Below are positions 36,814 through 46,057 of a stretch of DNA of 64,000 bases, piece by piece. Where the stretch lies: positions 1,488,001 to 1,552,000 of the forward strand of contig NZ_JACCFM010000001.1 of NCBI RefSeq assembly GCF_013410665.1, read 5' to 3'. The translations under genes and the position numbers were made by a program. The stretch comes from Leifsonia psychrotolerans. GTDB taxonomy: Bacteria; Actinomycetota; Actinomycetes; Actinomycetales; Microbacteriaceae. The notes beneath the pieces were generated by a model. That model was not told the origin of the DNA. It saw only the letters and a list, made by a program, of their open reading frames with translations, and made no database searches. Every line of letters begins with the position of its first letter. The first letter of the stretch is position 1.

Positions 36814-36834
36814 GAGTCATTCTGACTCTATGAT
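36814..36834 (+). promoter_or_regulatory. Candidate operator and -10 box of the NAD operon
   Basis: A perfect inverted repeat GAGTCA-TTC-TGACTC at 36814-36828 directly abuts TATGAT at 36829-36834, a good -10 hexamer. The palindrome would therefore cover the -35/spacer region of the promoter for the Nudix-type regulator and the nad genes. An autoregulatory NrtR operator is the natural reading, but no experimental consensus was compared. Confidence 0.55.
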
Positions 36835-36856
36835 GGAACCCAAGAGTTAAAGTCCC

Positions 36857-37663
36857 ATGCACCTTTACTCGGCGGGGGTTCCGATGAGCACAGCACAGCG
36901 CACGACACAGTGCACGACACTGAGCGCGACACTGAGCGCGACGCTGGCGGTGTCCACTGTTATCTTTGCGCTGCGCCCCGTCGAGAAACACGACGACGCG
37001 GCATCCGGCGTGATGACACTGTGGTTGCCCTTGGTGCGTCGCACGAGTGATCCGCACCGCAACCAGTGGGCGCTGCCGGGAGGCTGGCTTCCCAACCACG
37101 AGGAACTCGCCGCCGCGGCCGCCCGCACGCTCCGTGAAACGACAAGCCTCACACCCACCTACCTGGAGCAGCTGTACACCTTCGGCGCGATTGGACGCTC
37201 CCCGGGCCGACGGGTGGTGTCTGTCGTGTATTGGGCTCTGGTGAAGTCGGACGAGGCCGCTCAGGTCGCTGTCGGCGACAACGTGCGGTGGTTCCCGGCC
37301 GATTCGTTGCCGCAGCTCGCCTTCGATCACAACCGCATCGTCGAGTACGCACTCTGGCGACTGCGCACGAAAGTCGAATACTCACGGATCGCCCACTCGT
37401 TCCTCGGAGAGACCTTCACCCTGGCGCAACTGCGCGAGGTTCACGAAGCGGTGCTGCACCGATCGATCGATCCGGCAAATTTCCGGCGCCGAGTGGAAGC
37501 GTCGGGCGACGTCGTCGAAACCGGCGAATTCCTGGCCGGGACGCGGCATCGGCCGCCGCGACTGTACCGCTTCAACGACGCCAGCCCGCCGGCCACCCCG
37601 CCGCCCTCCGGTCGCCGCCCCTCTGACATTCCCGCACGCCCCCACTCGGAAGAAGCACCATGA
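36857..37663 (+). CDS. nrtR: NrtR-like Nudix-family regulator of NAD biosynthesis
   Basis: A 268-aa protein. The N-terminal half is Nudix-like (VSTVIFALRP, then QWALPGGWLPNHEELAAAAARTLRE). The Nudix box is partly degenerate, as is usual in NrtR, where it senses ADP-ribose rather than catalysing. The C-terminal part from residue ~170 (HSFLGETFTLAQLREVHEAV, then NFRRRVEASGDVVETGE) is the winged helix of NrtR proteins. A tandem LSATLSATLA repeat lies near the N-terminus. The start may be ATG 36857 or ATG 36884. Its stop overlaps nadA by 4 bp, which with its domain pattern strongly supports control of the nad genes. Confidence 0.86.
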   Translation: MHLYSAGVPMSTAQRTTQCTTLSATLSATLAVSTVIFALRPVEKHDDAASGVMTLWLPLVRRTSDPHRNQWALPGGWLPNHEELAAAAARTLRETTSLTPTYLEQLYTFGAIGRSPGRRVVSVVYWALVKSDEAAQVAVGDNVRWFPADSLPQLAFDHNRIVEYALWRLRTKVEYSRIAHSFLGETFTLAQLREVHEAVLHRSIDPANFRRRVEASGDVVETGEFLAGTRHRPPRLYRFNDASPPATPPPSGRRPSDIPARPHSEEAP

Positions 37664-39018
37664 TCAACGCATCCGTCGACCAGACCATCAGGCTCATCAG
37701 TACCGGAAAGTCCTCCGGCAGCACCTGCAGCCCCGACCTCGCAACGGCGCCGTGGGAGTTCGACGCCGGTGTGCCCGGCTACGGCCCCGGTTCCTCGATG
37801 GGCGACGTGATCCCCACCGGCTCTCCCCGCCAAGGCGAGCTTCCCGAGCTCTACCGCACGGCGGCACCGGCGGAGCTTGATGAGCGCATCCGTGTCGCGA
37901 AGGCAACGCTCGGCGAGCGTGTCGTCGTGCTCGGCCACTTCTACCAGCGCGATGAGGTCGTGCGTCACGCCGATTTCGTCGGAGACTCGTTCCAACTCGC
38001 CCAGGCCACACGCAGCCGCCCGAACGCCGAAGCCATCGTCTTCTGCGGCGTGCATTTCATGGCCGAGACCGCCGATCTGCTCTCGGGCCCGGATCAGGCC
38101 GTGATCCTGCCGAACCTCGCCGCCGGCTGTTCGATGGCCGATATGGCCGACATTGACTCGGTCACCGAGTGCTGGGAGCAGCTCACAGAGCTGTACGGCA
38201 CCGAACCGGATGCCGACGGCCGGGTTCCCGTGATCCCGGTCACCTATATGAACTCCTCGGCCGCGCTTAAGGGCTTCTGCGGCGAGAATGGCGGCATCGT
38301 CTGCACCTCGTCCAACGCCGAGACCGTGCTGGAGTGGGCGTTCGAGCGCGGCCAGCGGGTGCTTTTCTTTCCCGACCAGCACCTCGGTCGCAATACCGCA
38401 AAGGCGATGGGGATCCCTCTCGAGCGGATGCCGATGTGGAACCCGACCCGTCCGCTCGGAGGCAATACCGCCCCCGAGCTTGACAGCGCACAGGTGATCC
38501 TCTGGCACGGATTCTGCAGCGTGCACAAGCGCTTCACCGTCGACCAGATCGCTGCGGCCCGTCAGACGCACCCAGGCGTGCGCGTGATCGTGCACCCCGA
38601 GTGCCCGATGCCGGTCGTCGACGCGGCCGACGAATACGGTTCGACCGACTACATTCGCAGGGCGATCGCCGCTGCTCCGGCCGGATCGACATTCGCCATC
38701 GGCACCGAGATCAACCTGGTGCAGCGGCTCGCCGCCGAGCACCCCGAGCACACCATCTTCTGCCTCGACCCCGTCGTCTGCCCCTGCTCGACCATGTACC
38801 GCATCCACGCGGGCTACCTGGCCTGGGTTCTCGATGCGCTCGTCGGCACGGCCGAACGGCCCGCCGCCGTGCTTAACCGCATCACCGTCGCCGACGATGT
38901 CGCCGACCATGCCCGACTTGCCCTCGAACGGATGCTGGCGGCCCTGCCGACTGCGCCGGCCACCGTGCCCGCGCCCGTCACCGCATCCGCGCCAGTGTCC
39001 GCATTAGCCGGAGCCTAG
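37660..39018 (+). CDS. nadA: Quinolinate synthase NadA
   Basis: Condenses iminoaspartate with dihydroxyacetone phosphate to quinolinate using a 4Fe-4S cluster. The product is 452 aa. Family blocks seen: VVLGHFYQRDEVVRHADFVGDS near residue 90, VFCGVHFMAETADLL, AAGCSMADM, TYMNSSAALKGFCG, VHPECPMPVV and the C-terminal VVCPCSTMYR. Cysteines in these blocks supply the cluster ligands. It has an N-terminal extension of ~70 aa and an Ala/Pro-rich C-terminal tail. It lies between nrtR (ATGA overlap) and nadB (2-bp gap). Confidence 0.95.
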   Translation: MINASVDQTIRLISTGKSSGSTCSPDLATAPWEFDAGVPGYGPGSSMGDVIPTGSPRQGELPELYRTAAPAELDERIRVAKATLGERVVVLGHFYQRDEVVRHADFVGDSFQLAQATRSRPNAEAIVFCGVHFMAETADLLSGPDQAVILPNLAAGCSMADMADIDSVTECWEQLTELYGTEPDADGRVPVIPVTYMNSSAALKGFCGENGGIVCTSSNAETVLEWAFERGQRVLFFPDQHLGRNTAKAMGIPLERMPMWNPTRPLGGNTAPELDSAQVILWHGFCSVHKRFTVDQIAAARQTHPGVRVIVHPECPMPVVDAADEYGSTDYIRRAIAAAPAGSTFAIGTEINLVQRLAAEHPEHTIFCLDPVVCPCSTMYRIHAGYLAWVLDALVGTAERPAAVLNRITVADDVADHARLALERMLAALPTAPATVPAPVTASAPVSALAGA

Positions 39019-39020
39019 CC

Positions 39021-40670
39021 ATGGCATCCGTTCTCGTCGTCGGTAGCGGGCTCGCCGGGCTGCTTGCCGCAGTGCGCGCAACCGACGCCGGACACCGAGT
39101 GACCCTCGTCACCAAGGGCGCGTTACCCGAGAGCAACACGCTCTACGCGCAGGGCGGGATCGCCGCGGCGCTGTTTCCCGACGATTCGACCGAGGCGCAC
39201 ATCGAAGACACCCTGCGGGCCGGCGCCGGCCTCAACGACCCTGAGGCCGTGCGCGTGCTCTGCACGGAGGGGCCGGGCCGGGTGCGCGACCTGATCCGGT
39301 TCGGAGTGGACTTCGACCACGACGAGTCGGGCCTGCGCCGCGGTCTCGAGGCCGCGCACTCCCGCTCGCGCGTGCTGCATGCCGGCGGCGACGCCACGGG
39401 GGCGGCCATCGAAACGGCGCTGGTTGCGACGGTGCGTCGTCGGGGCACCCGACCGGGTCCGCTGCGGGCCGGAAGCCTGCGCATCCGAGAGCACAGCATG
39501 CTCGCCGACCTCGTCGTCGAACATGGGCGGGTCGCCGGGGCACTCGTGGCGGGTAGCGATGGCGTGTGCCGGCTCGTCGACGCGGACACCGTCATCCTCG
39601 CCACGGGCGGGGCCGGCGCGCTCTATCGGTACACCACGAACCCGCACGTCGCGACCGGCGACGGCGTCGCGGCAGCCTGGCGTGCGGGCGCGGCGGTGGC
39701 CGACCTGGAGTTCTACCAATTCCACCCGACCGCATTGGCTGTTCCGGGCACGCCCCTCGTGTCTGAAGCCGTGCGCGGTGAGGGCGCCGTGCTCCGCAAC
39801 CGTCGCGGAGAACGCTTCATGCTCGCCGTGCATCCCGATGCCGAGCTCGCGCCCCGTGACGTGGTCGCCCGGGCCATCGCTACCGAGATGGCCGCCCAGG
39901 GCGGCGAACCGGTACGACTGGATGCCACGTCGCTTCCCCGCAGCACGCTGGAGTCGCGTTTTCCCACCATCACCGCCGCCTGCCAGGCGGCCGGCCTCGA
40001 TTGGGCTGACACCCCGGTACCCGTCGCGCCGGCCGCGCATTACTGGATGGGCGGCGTCGTCACCGATCTGTGGGGACGCAGCACCCTGCCCGGCCTCTTC
40101 GCTGTCGGTGAGGTCGCGCGCACCGGCGCGCACGGGGCCAACCGGTTGGCGTCAAACTCGTTGCTCGAGGCCGCCGTCTTCGCGGACCGTGCGGTGAGAG
40201 CGCTCGACGCGGACGGCTGGCCGCCCGCGCAGGTCACGCCGCACTCGCGTGCGGCCGGGCACGGTGCGGCCGGGCACGGTGCGGCCGGACTCCGTGCGGC
40301 CGGGCACGGTGCGGTGATTGAGCCGGTCGTTTCACCCGCCACGACTTTCGTGCGGCGTGACCGGCTCGCCGATGTGATGTGGGAGCACGCCGGGGTGCAC
40401 CGCTTTGGCGACGGGCTCCGTATGGCCTCCGCAGCGCTCGGCGGATGGCACGGCGTCGATCCCGCCGCCGACGGCCCCTCCGTGGCGGAACGCGAGGACG
40501 CAAATCTGCTGCTGCTTGCCAGACTCACGGTGGCTGCAGCACTCGCCCGCGAGGAATCGCGTGGCGCCCACCATCGCGATGACTTCCCACACGCCGATCC
40601 GTCGCTCGCACAATCAGTGACGTGGGCGCGCCATTCTCTCTACTCGGCCGAGGAGGCCTTCGCATGCTGA
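39021..40670 (+). CDS. nadB: L-aspartate oxidase NadB
   Basis: FAD enzyme that oxidises L-aspartate to iminoaspartate, the substrate for NadA. The 549-aa product has the dinucleotide-binding VVGSGLAGLLAAVRA, YAQGGIAAALFPDDS near residue 43, DLEFYQFHPTAL and SEAVRGEGAVLRN near 235-260, and GEVARTGAHGANRLASNSLLEA near 360. An in-frame repetitive insert RAAGHGAAGHGAAGLRAAGHG lies near residues 410-432, between the FAD domain and the helical C-terminal domain, and looks like a recent expansion in a loop. Its 3' end overlaps nadC. Confidence 0.94.
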   Translation: MASVLVVGSGLAGLLAAVRATDAGHRVTLVTKGALPESNTLYAQGGIAAALFPDDSTEAHIEDTLRAGAGLNDPEAVRVLCTEGPGRVRDLIRFGVDFDHDESGLRRGLEAAHSRSRVLHAGGDATGAAIETALVATVRRRGTRPGPLRAGSLRIREHSMLADLVVEHGRVAGALVAGSDGVCRLVDADTVILATGGAGALYRYTTNPHVATGDGVAAAWRAGAAVADLEFYQFHPTALAVPGTPLVSEAVRGEGAVLRNRRGERFMLAVHPDAELAPRDVVARAIATEMAAQGGEPVRLDATSLPRSTLESRFPTITAACQAAGLDWADTPVPVAPAAHYWMGGVVTDLWGRSTLPGLFAVGEVARTGAHGANRLASNSLLEAAVFADRAVRALDADGWPPAQVTPHSRAAGHGAAGHGAAGLRAAGHGAVIEPVVSPATTFVRRDRLADVMWEHAGVHRFGDGLRMASAALGGWHGVDPAADGPSVAEREDANLLLLARLTVAAALAREESRGAHHRDDFPHADPSLAQSVTWARHSLYSAEEAFAC

Positions 40671-41611
40671 CCAGACACACCATCGACACAGTTGTGCGGG
40701 CCGCGCTCGCCGAAGACGCCCCCTGGGGCGATCTGACATCCGAGACCCTGATCCCCGCGGATGCCACGGCTACGGCCGATCTCATCGCCCGCGAACCCGG
40801 GGTCTTCAGCGGTGGGGCCGTCTTTGAGGCCGCGTTCCGTCTCACGGACGAGCGGGTTCAGGTGCGTGTGCTCGTCGCCGACGGCACCCACTTCGCGACC
40901 GGAACCGTGCTGGCCAGCGTGACCGGGCCGGCCCGCGGCATCCTGCAAGCCGAACGCATCGGACTCAACTTCGTGCAGCGGATGAGCGGGATCGCCAGCC
41001 TCACCGCACAGTACGTGGCCCTCACGGCCGGCACCGAGGCCCGTATCGTCGACACCCGAAAGACCACGCCGGGCCTGCGCCAGTTTGAGCGTCAGGCCGT
41101 GCGAGACGGCGGCGGTCACAACCACCGGTTCAGCCTGTCCGACGCGGTGATGGCCAAAGACAACCATCTCGCGGTGCTCACGGCGGGCGGACTCGACGTC
41201 ACGAGCGCCCTCCGGCAGGTGCGCGACCGGCTGTCACACACGACACATCTCGAGGTCGAGGTCGACCGAATCGACCAGATTGAACCCGTGCTCGCCGCCG
41301 GAATCGATACGATCATGCTGGACAATTTCGACCCGGATGCGCTTCGTGCGGGCGTGGCCATCGTCGCCGGACGGGCCATTGTCGAGGCCAGCGGCGGGGT
41401 GAGCCTCGACACCGTCGCAGCCATCGCGGCCACAGGGGTCGACGTCATTTCGGTCGGTGCGCTCACGCACAGCGTGCGCTCGCTCGATCTGGGACTCGAC
41501 ATCCGGCTAACCGTCGCTGCCACTGCCGCCACTGCTGCCACTGCCGCGCCTGCCGCGCCTGCCGCGCCTGCCGCGCCTGCCGCGCCTGCCGCGCCTGCCG
41601 CACGGCCATGA
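40664..41611 (+). CDS. nadC: Quinolinate phosphoribosyltransferase (decarboxylating) NadC
   Basis: Converts quinolinate and PRPP to nicotinate mononucleotide with loss of CO2. The 315-aa product has EDAPWGDLTSETL near residue 17, RMSGIASLTAQYV, DTRKTTPGLRQFERQAVRDGGG near 130 and VEASGGVSLDTVAAIAATGVD near 245. I start at ATG 40664 because GAGGAGG lies upstream and conservation begins there. This overlaps the nadB stop by 7 bp. The C-terminus ends in an AAPAAPAAP tail encoded by 9-bp repeats, beyond the usual family end. It overlaps the cysteine desulfurase start by 4 bp. Confidence 0.95.
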   Translation: MLTRHTIDTVVRAALAEDAPWGDLTSETLIPADATATADLIAREPGVFSGGAVFEAAFRLTDERVQVRVLVADGTHFATGTVLASVTGPARGILQAERIGLNFVQRMSGIASLTAQYVALTAGTEARIVDTRKTTPGLRQFERQAVRDGGGHNHRFSLSDAVMAKDNHLAVLTAGGLDVTSALRQVRDRLSHTTHLEVEVDRIDQIEPVLAAGIDTIMLDNFDPDALRAGVAIVAGRAIVEASGGVSLDTVAAIAATGVDVISVGALTHSVRSLDLGLDIRLTVAATAATAATAAPAAPAAPAAPAAPAAPAARP

Positions 41612-42759
41612 TCTACCTCGACAACGCTGCGACCACTCCCGTGCGCCGCGAAGCGCTCGAGGCCATGTGGCCGCATCTCACGGGTAGCTTCGGCAATCCG
41701 TCAAGCCATCACCGCATCGGCGAGGCTGCTCGTGCTGCTCTGACGGATGCGCGGCGCACCGTCGCCGGCGTGCTCGGCTGCCGCCCGGGCGACGTCGTCT
41801 TCACGAGTGGCGGCACCGAGGCAGACAACCTGGCAATCAAGGGCCTCGCGCTCGGCAACCCGCGCGGCCACCACCTCGTCACCGCTCCGATCGAACACGA
41901 GGCCGTCCTTGAATCGGTCGCGTACCTGCGCCGGGTGCACGGATTCGAGGTCACGATGCTGCCGGTGGATGCGACGGGCCGGGTTGACCCGGCCGATCTT
42001 GCCCGCGTCATCCGCCCGGACACGACCCTTGTCACGGTGCAGTACGCCAACAATGAGGTCGGCACGGTGCAGCCGCTCGCCGAGCTGTCGGCGGTCGCCC
42101 GGGAGCACGGGGTTCCATTCCATACCGACGCGGTGCAGGCCGCCGGCTGGCTGCCGCTGGACGTGATGGCGCTGGGCGTCGACGCGCTCAGCCTGTCCGG
42201 GCACAAGGTCGGCGCTCCCCCGGGGTCGGGCGTGCTGTTCGTACGCGGACGCTATCCTCTCGAGCCGGTGCTGCACGGCGGCGGGCAGGAGCGTGGAAAG
42301 CGCAGCGGCACCGAAAATGTGGCGGGCGCCGTCGCGCTGGCCACCGCGTTGCGCCTGGCCGAGTTGGAACGAACGGATGCCGCCACGCGCACCACCGGGC
42401 TCCGCGAAGCCTTGATCGCGGGTGTCTTGGCCGGGGTTCCGCTCGCCCAACTGACGGGTCACCCCGCTCACAGGCTGCCAGGAACGGCCTCGTTCGTCTT
42501 TCCGGGAACCAGTGGTGAGGCGGTGCTTCTCGAGTTGGAGCGCCGGGGCATCGTCTGCTCGAGCGGCTCGGCGTGCGCCGCGGGCAGCGATGAGGCCTCC
42601 CACGTTTTGACGGCGCTCGGCTTGTCGGTCGAGGTCGCCCAGACAGCCGTGCGGTTCACGCTGGCCGCTACGACGACGGCCGACGACGTGACCGAAGCCG
42701 TGGCATCCGTGCGCATGGCGGTGGACAGTGTCGCGCGGCTCGGCGCCAACCAGTCGTAG
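41608..42759 (+). CDS. nadS: Cysteine desulfurase of the NAD operon (NadS/NifS-like)
   Basis: PLP enzyme of 383 aa that removes sulfur from cysteine. It has YLDNAATTPVRREAL, VVFTSGGTEADNLAIKG, the PLP lysine K200 in LSGHKVGAPPGSG, GGGQERGKRSGTENVAG and the reactive C323 in CSSGSACAAGS. As the last gene of the nrtR-nadA-nadB-nadC unit, with a 4-bp overlap to nadC, it most likely matures the NadA iron-sulfur cluster. That role is known for NadS/NifS2-type proteins in other bacteria. A general IscS role cannot be excluded. Confidence 0.92.
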   Translation: MIYLDNAATTPVRREALEAMWPHLTGSFGNPSSHHRIGEAARAALTDARRTVAGVLGCRPGDVVFTSGGTEADNLAIKGLALGNPRGHHLVTAPIEHEAVLESVAYLRRVHGFEVTMLPVDATGRVDPADLARVIRPDTTLVTVQYANNEVGTVQPLAELSAVAREHGVPFHTDAVQAAGWLPLDVMALGVDALSLSGHKVGAPPGSGVLFVRGRYPLEPVLHGGGQERGKRSGTENVAGAVALATALRLAELERTDAATRTTGLREALIAGVLAGVPLAQLTGHPAHRLPGTASFVFPGTSGEAVLLELERRGIVCSSGSACAAGSDEASHVLTALGLSVEVAQTAVRFTLAATTTADDVTEAVASVRMAVDSVARLGANQS

Positions 42760-42799
42760 TCATCGTCAACACCGCGGCGCGGGTTGCCACTTTGCTGGT

Positions 42800-43535
42800 C
42801 GATCCCCCGCCCCGCTGGTCGAGCCCCCACCCGCTGGTCGAGCCCCCACCCGCTGGTCGAGCCTGTCGAGACCCCGTGGCCCGTCCCCGGGACGTGGTGG
42901 AGGATCTCGACGAGCTCGATCAACGGTTTCGCCAGTCGGGCCTACTCCGTTGGTCGGGCCCCCTCCGCCGGTCGTCCCCCCTCCGTTGGTCGAGCTTGTC
43001 GAGACCCCATGACCCGTCCCCGAGACCTGGTGCAGTGATCTCGACACGCTCAATCAACGGGTTCGCGGACCGGGTCGCCCCGCCGGTCGTCCCCGCCCCG
43101 TTGGTCGAGCCTGTCGAGACCCCATGACCCGTCCCCGAGACCTGGTGGGGTGATCTCGACGAGCTCGATCAACGGGTTCGCGGGCCGGGTCGCCCCGCCC
43201 CCGCCTCCGCCGGTCGTCCCCCCTCCGTTGGTCGAGCCTGTCGAGACCCCATGACCCGTCCCCGAGACCTGGTGCAGTGATCTCGACACGCTCGATCAAC
43301 GGGTTCGCGGACCGGGTCGCCCCGCCGGTCGTCCCCCCTTCGTTGGTCGAGCCTGTCGAGACCCCATGACCCGTCCCCGAGACTCGGTGCGGTGATCTCG
43401 ACGGGCCCGATCAACGGGTTCACCGGTCGGGCCCACTCCGTTGGTCGGGCCCGCCCCGCTGGTCGAGCTTGTCGAGACCCCGTGACCCGTCCCGAGACTC
43501 GGTGCGGTGATCTCGACGGGCCCGATCAACGGGGG
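42800..43535. repeat. Repeat array 2: six tandem ~115-130 bp hairpin units
   Basis: Occupies the gene-free stretch 42760-43588. Left arms GGTCGAGCCTGTCGAGACC (or CTTG variant) occur near 42855, 42987, 43101, 43229, 43345 and 43461. Each is followed ~28 bp later by an inverted right arm of type GATCTCGACACGCTCGATCA. Each unit can fold to a ~20-bp imperfect stem. The linkers are also conserved (CCATGACCCGTCCCCGAGAC and GGGTTCGCGGACCGGGTCGC). The same core makes up array 1, in the same orientation. It is not a CRISPR array: there are no unique spacers. Confidence 0.9.
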
Positions 43536-43588
43536 CAGCTTGATCCGTGCCCCGCCGGTCGGTCAGTGGGTTCGTGAGTGCGTTCGGT

Positions 43589-45403
43589 TCACGGACGTGT
43601 GGTGTGTTGCAGCAGGTTGACGCTGCGGAGCTGGATCGGGGTCTGGTTCGGGTCGATGTCGCCTGGTGGGACAAGCCAGTAGGTGTCGCCGTGTCGGTCG
43701 ATGTGCCAGCCGTTGTTGTGCAGCAGCATGTGGTGGAAGTAGCAGAGCAGAATGCCAACGGCGAGGTCGGTGTTGCCGTGTTCATCGACCCAGTGCTCGA
43801 TGTGGTGCGCTTCGGTCCAGGAGGCTGGTTTGTCACAGTCCACCCAGCCGCACCCATCGTCGCGGGCAGCCAACGCGGCGCGTTGTGCCGTGGTGAAGAA
43901 GCGTTGTTCGCGTCCGAGGTTGACCGGCTGACCCGTGGGACCGAACTGCACGGCGATGTAGCCGGAGCAGAGGTGCCGTTCAACCGTCGCAAGCGAAACC
44001 GGGACACCGTCGATATGACCGAACCCGCCCGCTGCGCCTGATGTGCTGGGTGCCGAACGTGGCAGGGGCGCGGCTGGTCGGGGCGCGGGCGCGTGTGCTG
44101 ATACTGAGCCTGGTGCTGGTGCTGGTGCTGGTGCTGGTGCTGGTGCTGGTGCTGGTGCTGGTGCTGGTGCTGGTGCTGGTGCTGGTGCTGGTGGCGACAG
44201 GGCCGAGCTCGACAGGGTTTCGCCGCTGCGCGGATGCTGATCGCGGTCATCGCTGGCGGTGCCGCGCGTGGCGGGCTCGGGGTGCTCGGGCGGGTTGGCC
44301 GCGGGAAGCGCTGCGGCGTTCACGTGCACGGTGACGGTGGGGCGGCGGCCGAGAAGGACGACGTGGGGGTCAGCCTCGGTGCCGAGGTGCAGCAGGGTGA
44401 GGATGCCGTCGGCGGCGATCTGGTCGGTTGTTCGGGGGTCGTCGCGCAGGGCCTGAGCTTTCGCGTGGGCTGTGGGGTCGACAAAGCGCGGTCCGCCGCG
44501 GCGAGGGCCGGTGATTCCCTCGACGATCAGCTCGATCTGCCGGCCCTGTTCGGGCGCGAACAGGCCGCTGGTCCGGTACATGCCGTTGGGCTGCTTCCAG
44601 AGGCGGAAGAAGCGTTCACCGTGCTGGGTCTTCTCGCGGCGGCTGATGCCCTCGATGTCGAGTTGATCCCGCAGCACCCGGGCCCGCTTCCAGAGCGTGT
44701 CGGCGCTCAGGGTGCGCGCCTCACCGATCAAAAGCACGGCTGCCGCGTGAAGCTTCTCGGCCGACACGCCGGGGCCGGTCTCGCCCAGGCCCTTGCGGAT
44801 GGCGGCTGTGGCATCGGCCGACAGTGTTCCCGCGTTCAACGCCGCCGAGACCTCGGCCAGCCACGACAACGCACTCGGCGCACCCGGCGGCGGGCCGGCC
44901 TCCGCGTCGACAGCGCCGGGATCGTCGGCGTGTGAAGCGTCACCCGATTCGGCGGCGGCATCCTCCGCATCCGTAGCAGCAGCGGCAATAGCAGCAGCGG
45001 CAGCGGCAGCAGCGGCAGCAGCGGCAGTAGCAGCAGCGGCAGCAGCGTCAGCGGCCACAGCAGCCTCGGCGGCATCCGCGGTGTCGGCGAGCATCACGCC
45101 CAGGCTGACCAGTTTCACAGCGTCGGCGTGGGTCGTTCCGGCGGTGCGTTCGATCATCGACTCCGGGCTGCCAAAGCCGTGCCGCCGGGCCAGGCCCCGC
45201 TGACCGAACTCGGGCTTCGATCGAAGCGCGATCTCGCCGGCCGCCCACACCGCGTAACTGTCGACCTGTCGCCGTAGCGTCGCAATCAGACCCTGCGCCC
45301 CGAGCAACTCGGCGTCGGAGAGCCCGTGGAACGCGGCCACACCATCACCGAGCCGGGCGACCGCTGCGGCGGATTCCCTGAGTCGATCGGTGAGTTTTTC
45401 CAT
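43589..45403 (-). CDS. DUF222 / HNH endonuclease domain protein with poly-Ala and Ala-Pro tracts
   Basis: A 604-aa paralogue of the gene at 28.7 kb. The DUF222 part begins EKLTDRLRESAAAVARLGDG. A poly-Ala tract (AAAAATAAAAAAAAAA-type, encoded near 44980-45060) interrupts it. The APAPAPAPAP linker is encoded by a run of gctggt hexamers at 44108-44196. The HNH nuclease motif is AHHIEHWVDEHGNTDL with LLCYFHHMLLH near the C-terminus. A zinc-type Cys (DDGCGWVDCD) precedes it. The family function is unproven. Self-mobile or DNA-processing roles have been suggested for such repeated HNH genes. Confidence 0.87.
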   Translation of the reverse strand: MEKLTDRLRESAAAVARLGDGVAAFHGLSDAELLGAQGLIATLRRQVDSYAVWAAGEIALRSKPEFGQRGLARRHGFGSPESMIERTAGTTHADAVKLVSLGVMLADTADAAEAAVAADAAAAAATAAAAAAAAAAAAIAAAATDAEDAAAESGDASHADDPGAVDAEAGPPPGAPSALSWLAEVSAALNAGTLSADATAAIRKGLGETGPGVSAEKLHAAAVLLIGEARTLSADTLWKRARVLRDQLDIEGISRREKTQHGERFFRLWKQPNGMYRTSGLFAPEQGRQIELIVEGITGPRRGGPRFVDPTAHAKAQALRDDPRTTDQIAADGILTLLHLGTEADPHVVLLGRRPTVTVHVNAAALPAANPPEHPEPATRGTASDDRDQHPRSGETLSSSALSPPAPAPAPAPAPAPAPAPAPAPAPAPAPGSVSAHAPAPRPAAPLPRSAPSTSGAAGGFGHIDGVPVSLATVERHLCSGYIAVQFGPTGQPVNLGREQRFFTTAQRAALAARDDGCGWVDCDKPASWTEAHHIEHWVDEHGNTDLAVGILLCYFHHMLLHNNGWHIDRHGDTYWLVPPGDIDPNQTPIQLRSVNLLQHTTRP

Positions 45404-45479
45404 ACCCCCACTCTAAAACTTTGCGCAGATGAATACGAGCAAATCTCAGGATCTGTGCATAAGTCATCGAACATTTATC

Positions 45480-45965
45480 TGGGGAGGAGCGCCGCCCGGT
45501 CGAGCCCTCGCCCCGCCTGTCGGTTGACGACGATAACGCGTCCCATGAGGTACACGGCAGTCAGCAGAACTGCCCCGACCCAGCGGAACGGGCGCACGAA
45601 ACCGAGACTGCGCAGTCGACGGTAGTCGAAAACAGCAGGCACGATAGGCACCGCCCGATCAGCTAACCACAGAGCATCGTGACGCGATAGCTCTCACTCG
45701 GCATGACCGTTCCGCACGCGTTCCCCACCGAGTCTCCGCTGGCATCGAACGCAACAAGCACGGGAACGAGAAGTAGAGGCAGGAGGGTGATCACCCCGAT
45801 CAGTGGGCCAGAGATCGGAGTCGCTGCCGTGAGTGCCGGGCGGCCCGATGCCGGGTCAACGATGTCCACGGCATCCTTCACGTGTTCGGTCCGCTCGGAA
45901 CCGTCCCCCTAACGCTGGCGGGTCGTCCCGGCGTGCTCGACGTACCATCCTGGCGCTGCAGCCAT
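45480..45965 (-). pseudogene. Broken DUF2510 membrane protein, paralogue of the neighbouring intact gene
   Basis: From ATG 45965 the minus strand reads MAAAPGWYVEHAGTTRQR and then stops at a TAG (45909-45911) where the intact neighbour has the first Trp of RWWDGTGWTEHV. After the stop the same frame continues ERTEHVKDAVDIVD and a hydrophobic PLIGVITLLPLLLVPVLVAF. It then ends at 45663, and a different frame supplies DYRRLRSLGFVRPFRWVGAV and RQAGRGL, which match DSRRLRALGYVRPFHW and KQAGRGL of the intact copy. At least one nonsense mutation and one frameshift/deletion have occurred. Confidence 0.85.
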
Positions 45966-46057
45966 CGACTCCCCTGTTCACGCGCCCACCATCGAGCGCC
46001 TTCCCCCACGATGGGCGGCCTCACTCGGCCGTGATACCCGTTAGACCCTGATACCCG

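Noticed and set aside
39123..40133. 336-codon minus-strand frame opposite nadB
   Set aside because: Shadow of nadB, which has every family motif. No recognisable domain on the antisense side.
42800..43535. CRISPR-like periodic array
   Set aside because: Units are ~115-130 bp, the segments between arms are themselves conserved, and there are no unique 30-40 bp spacers or cas genes.
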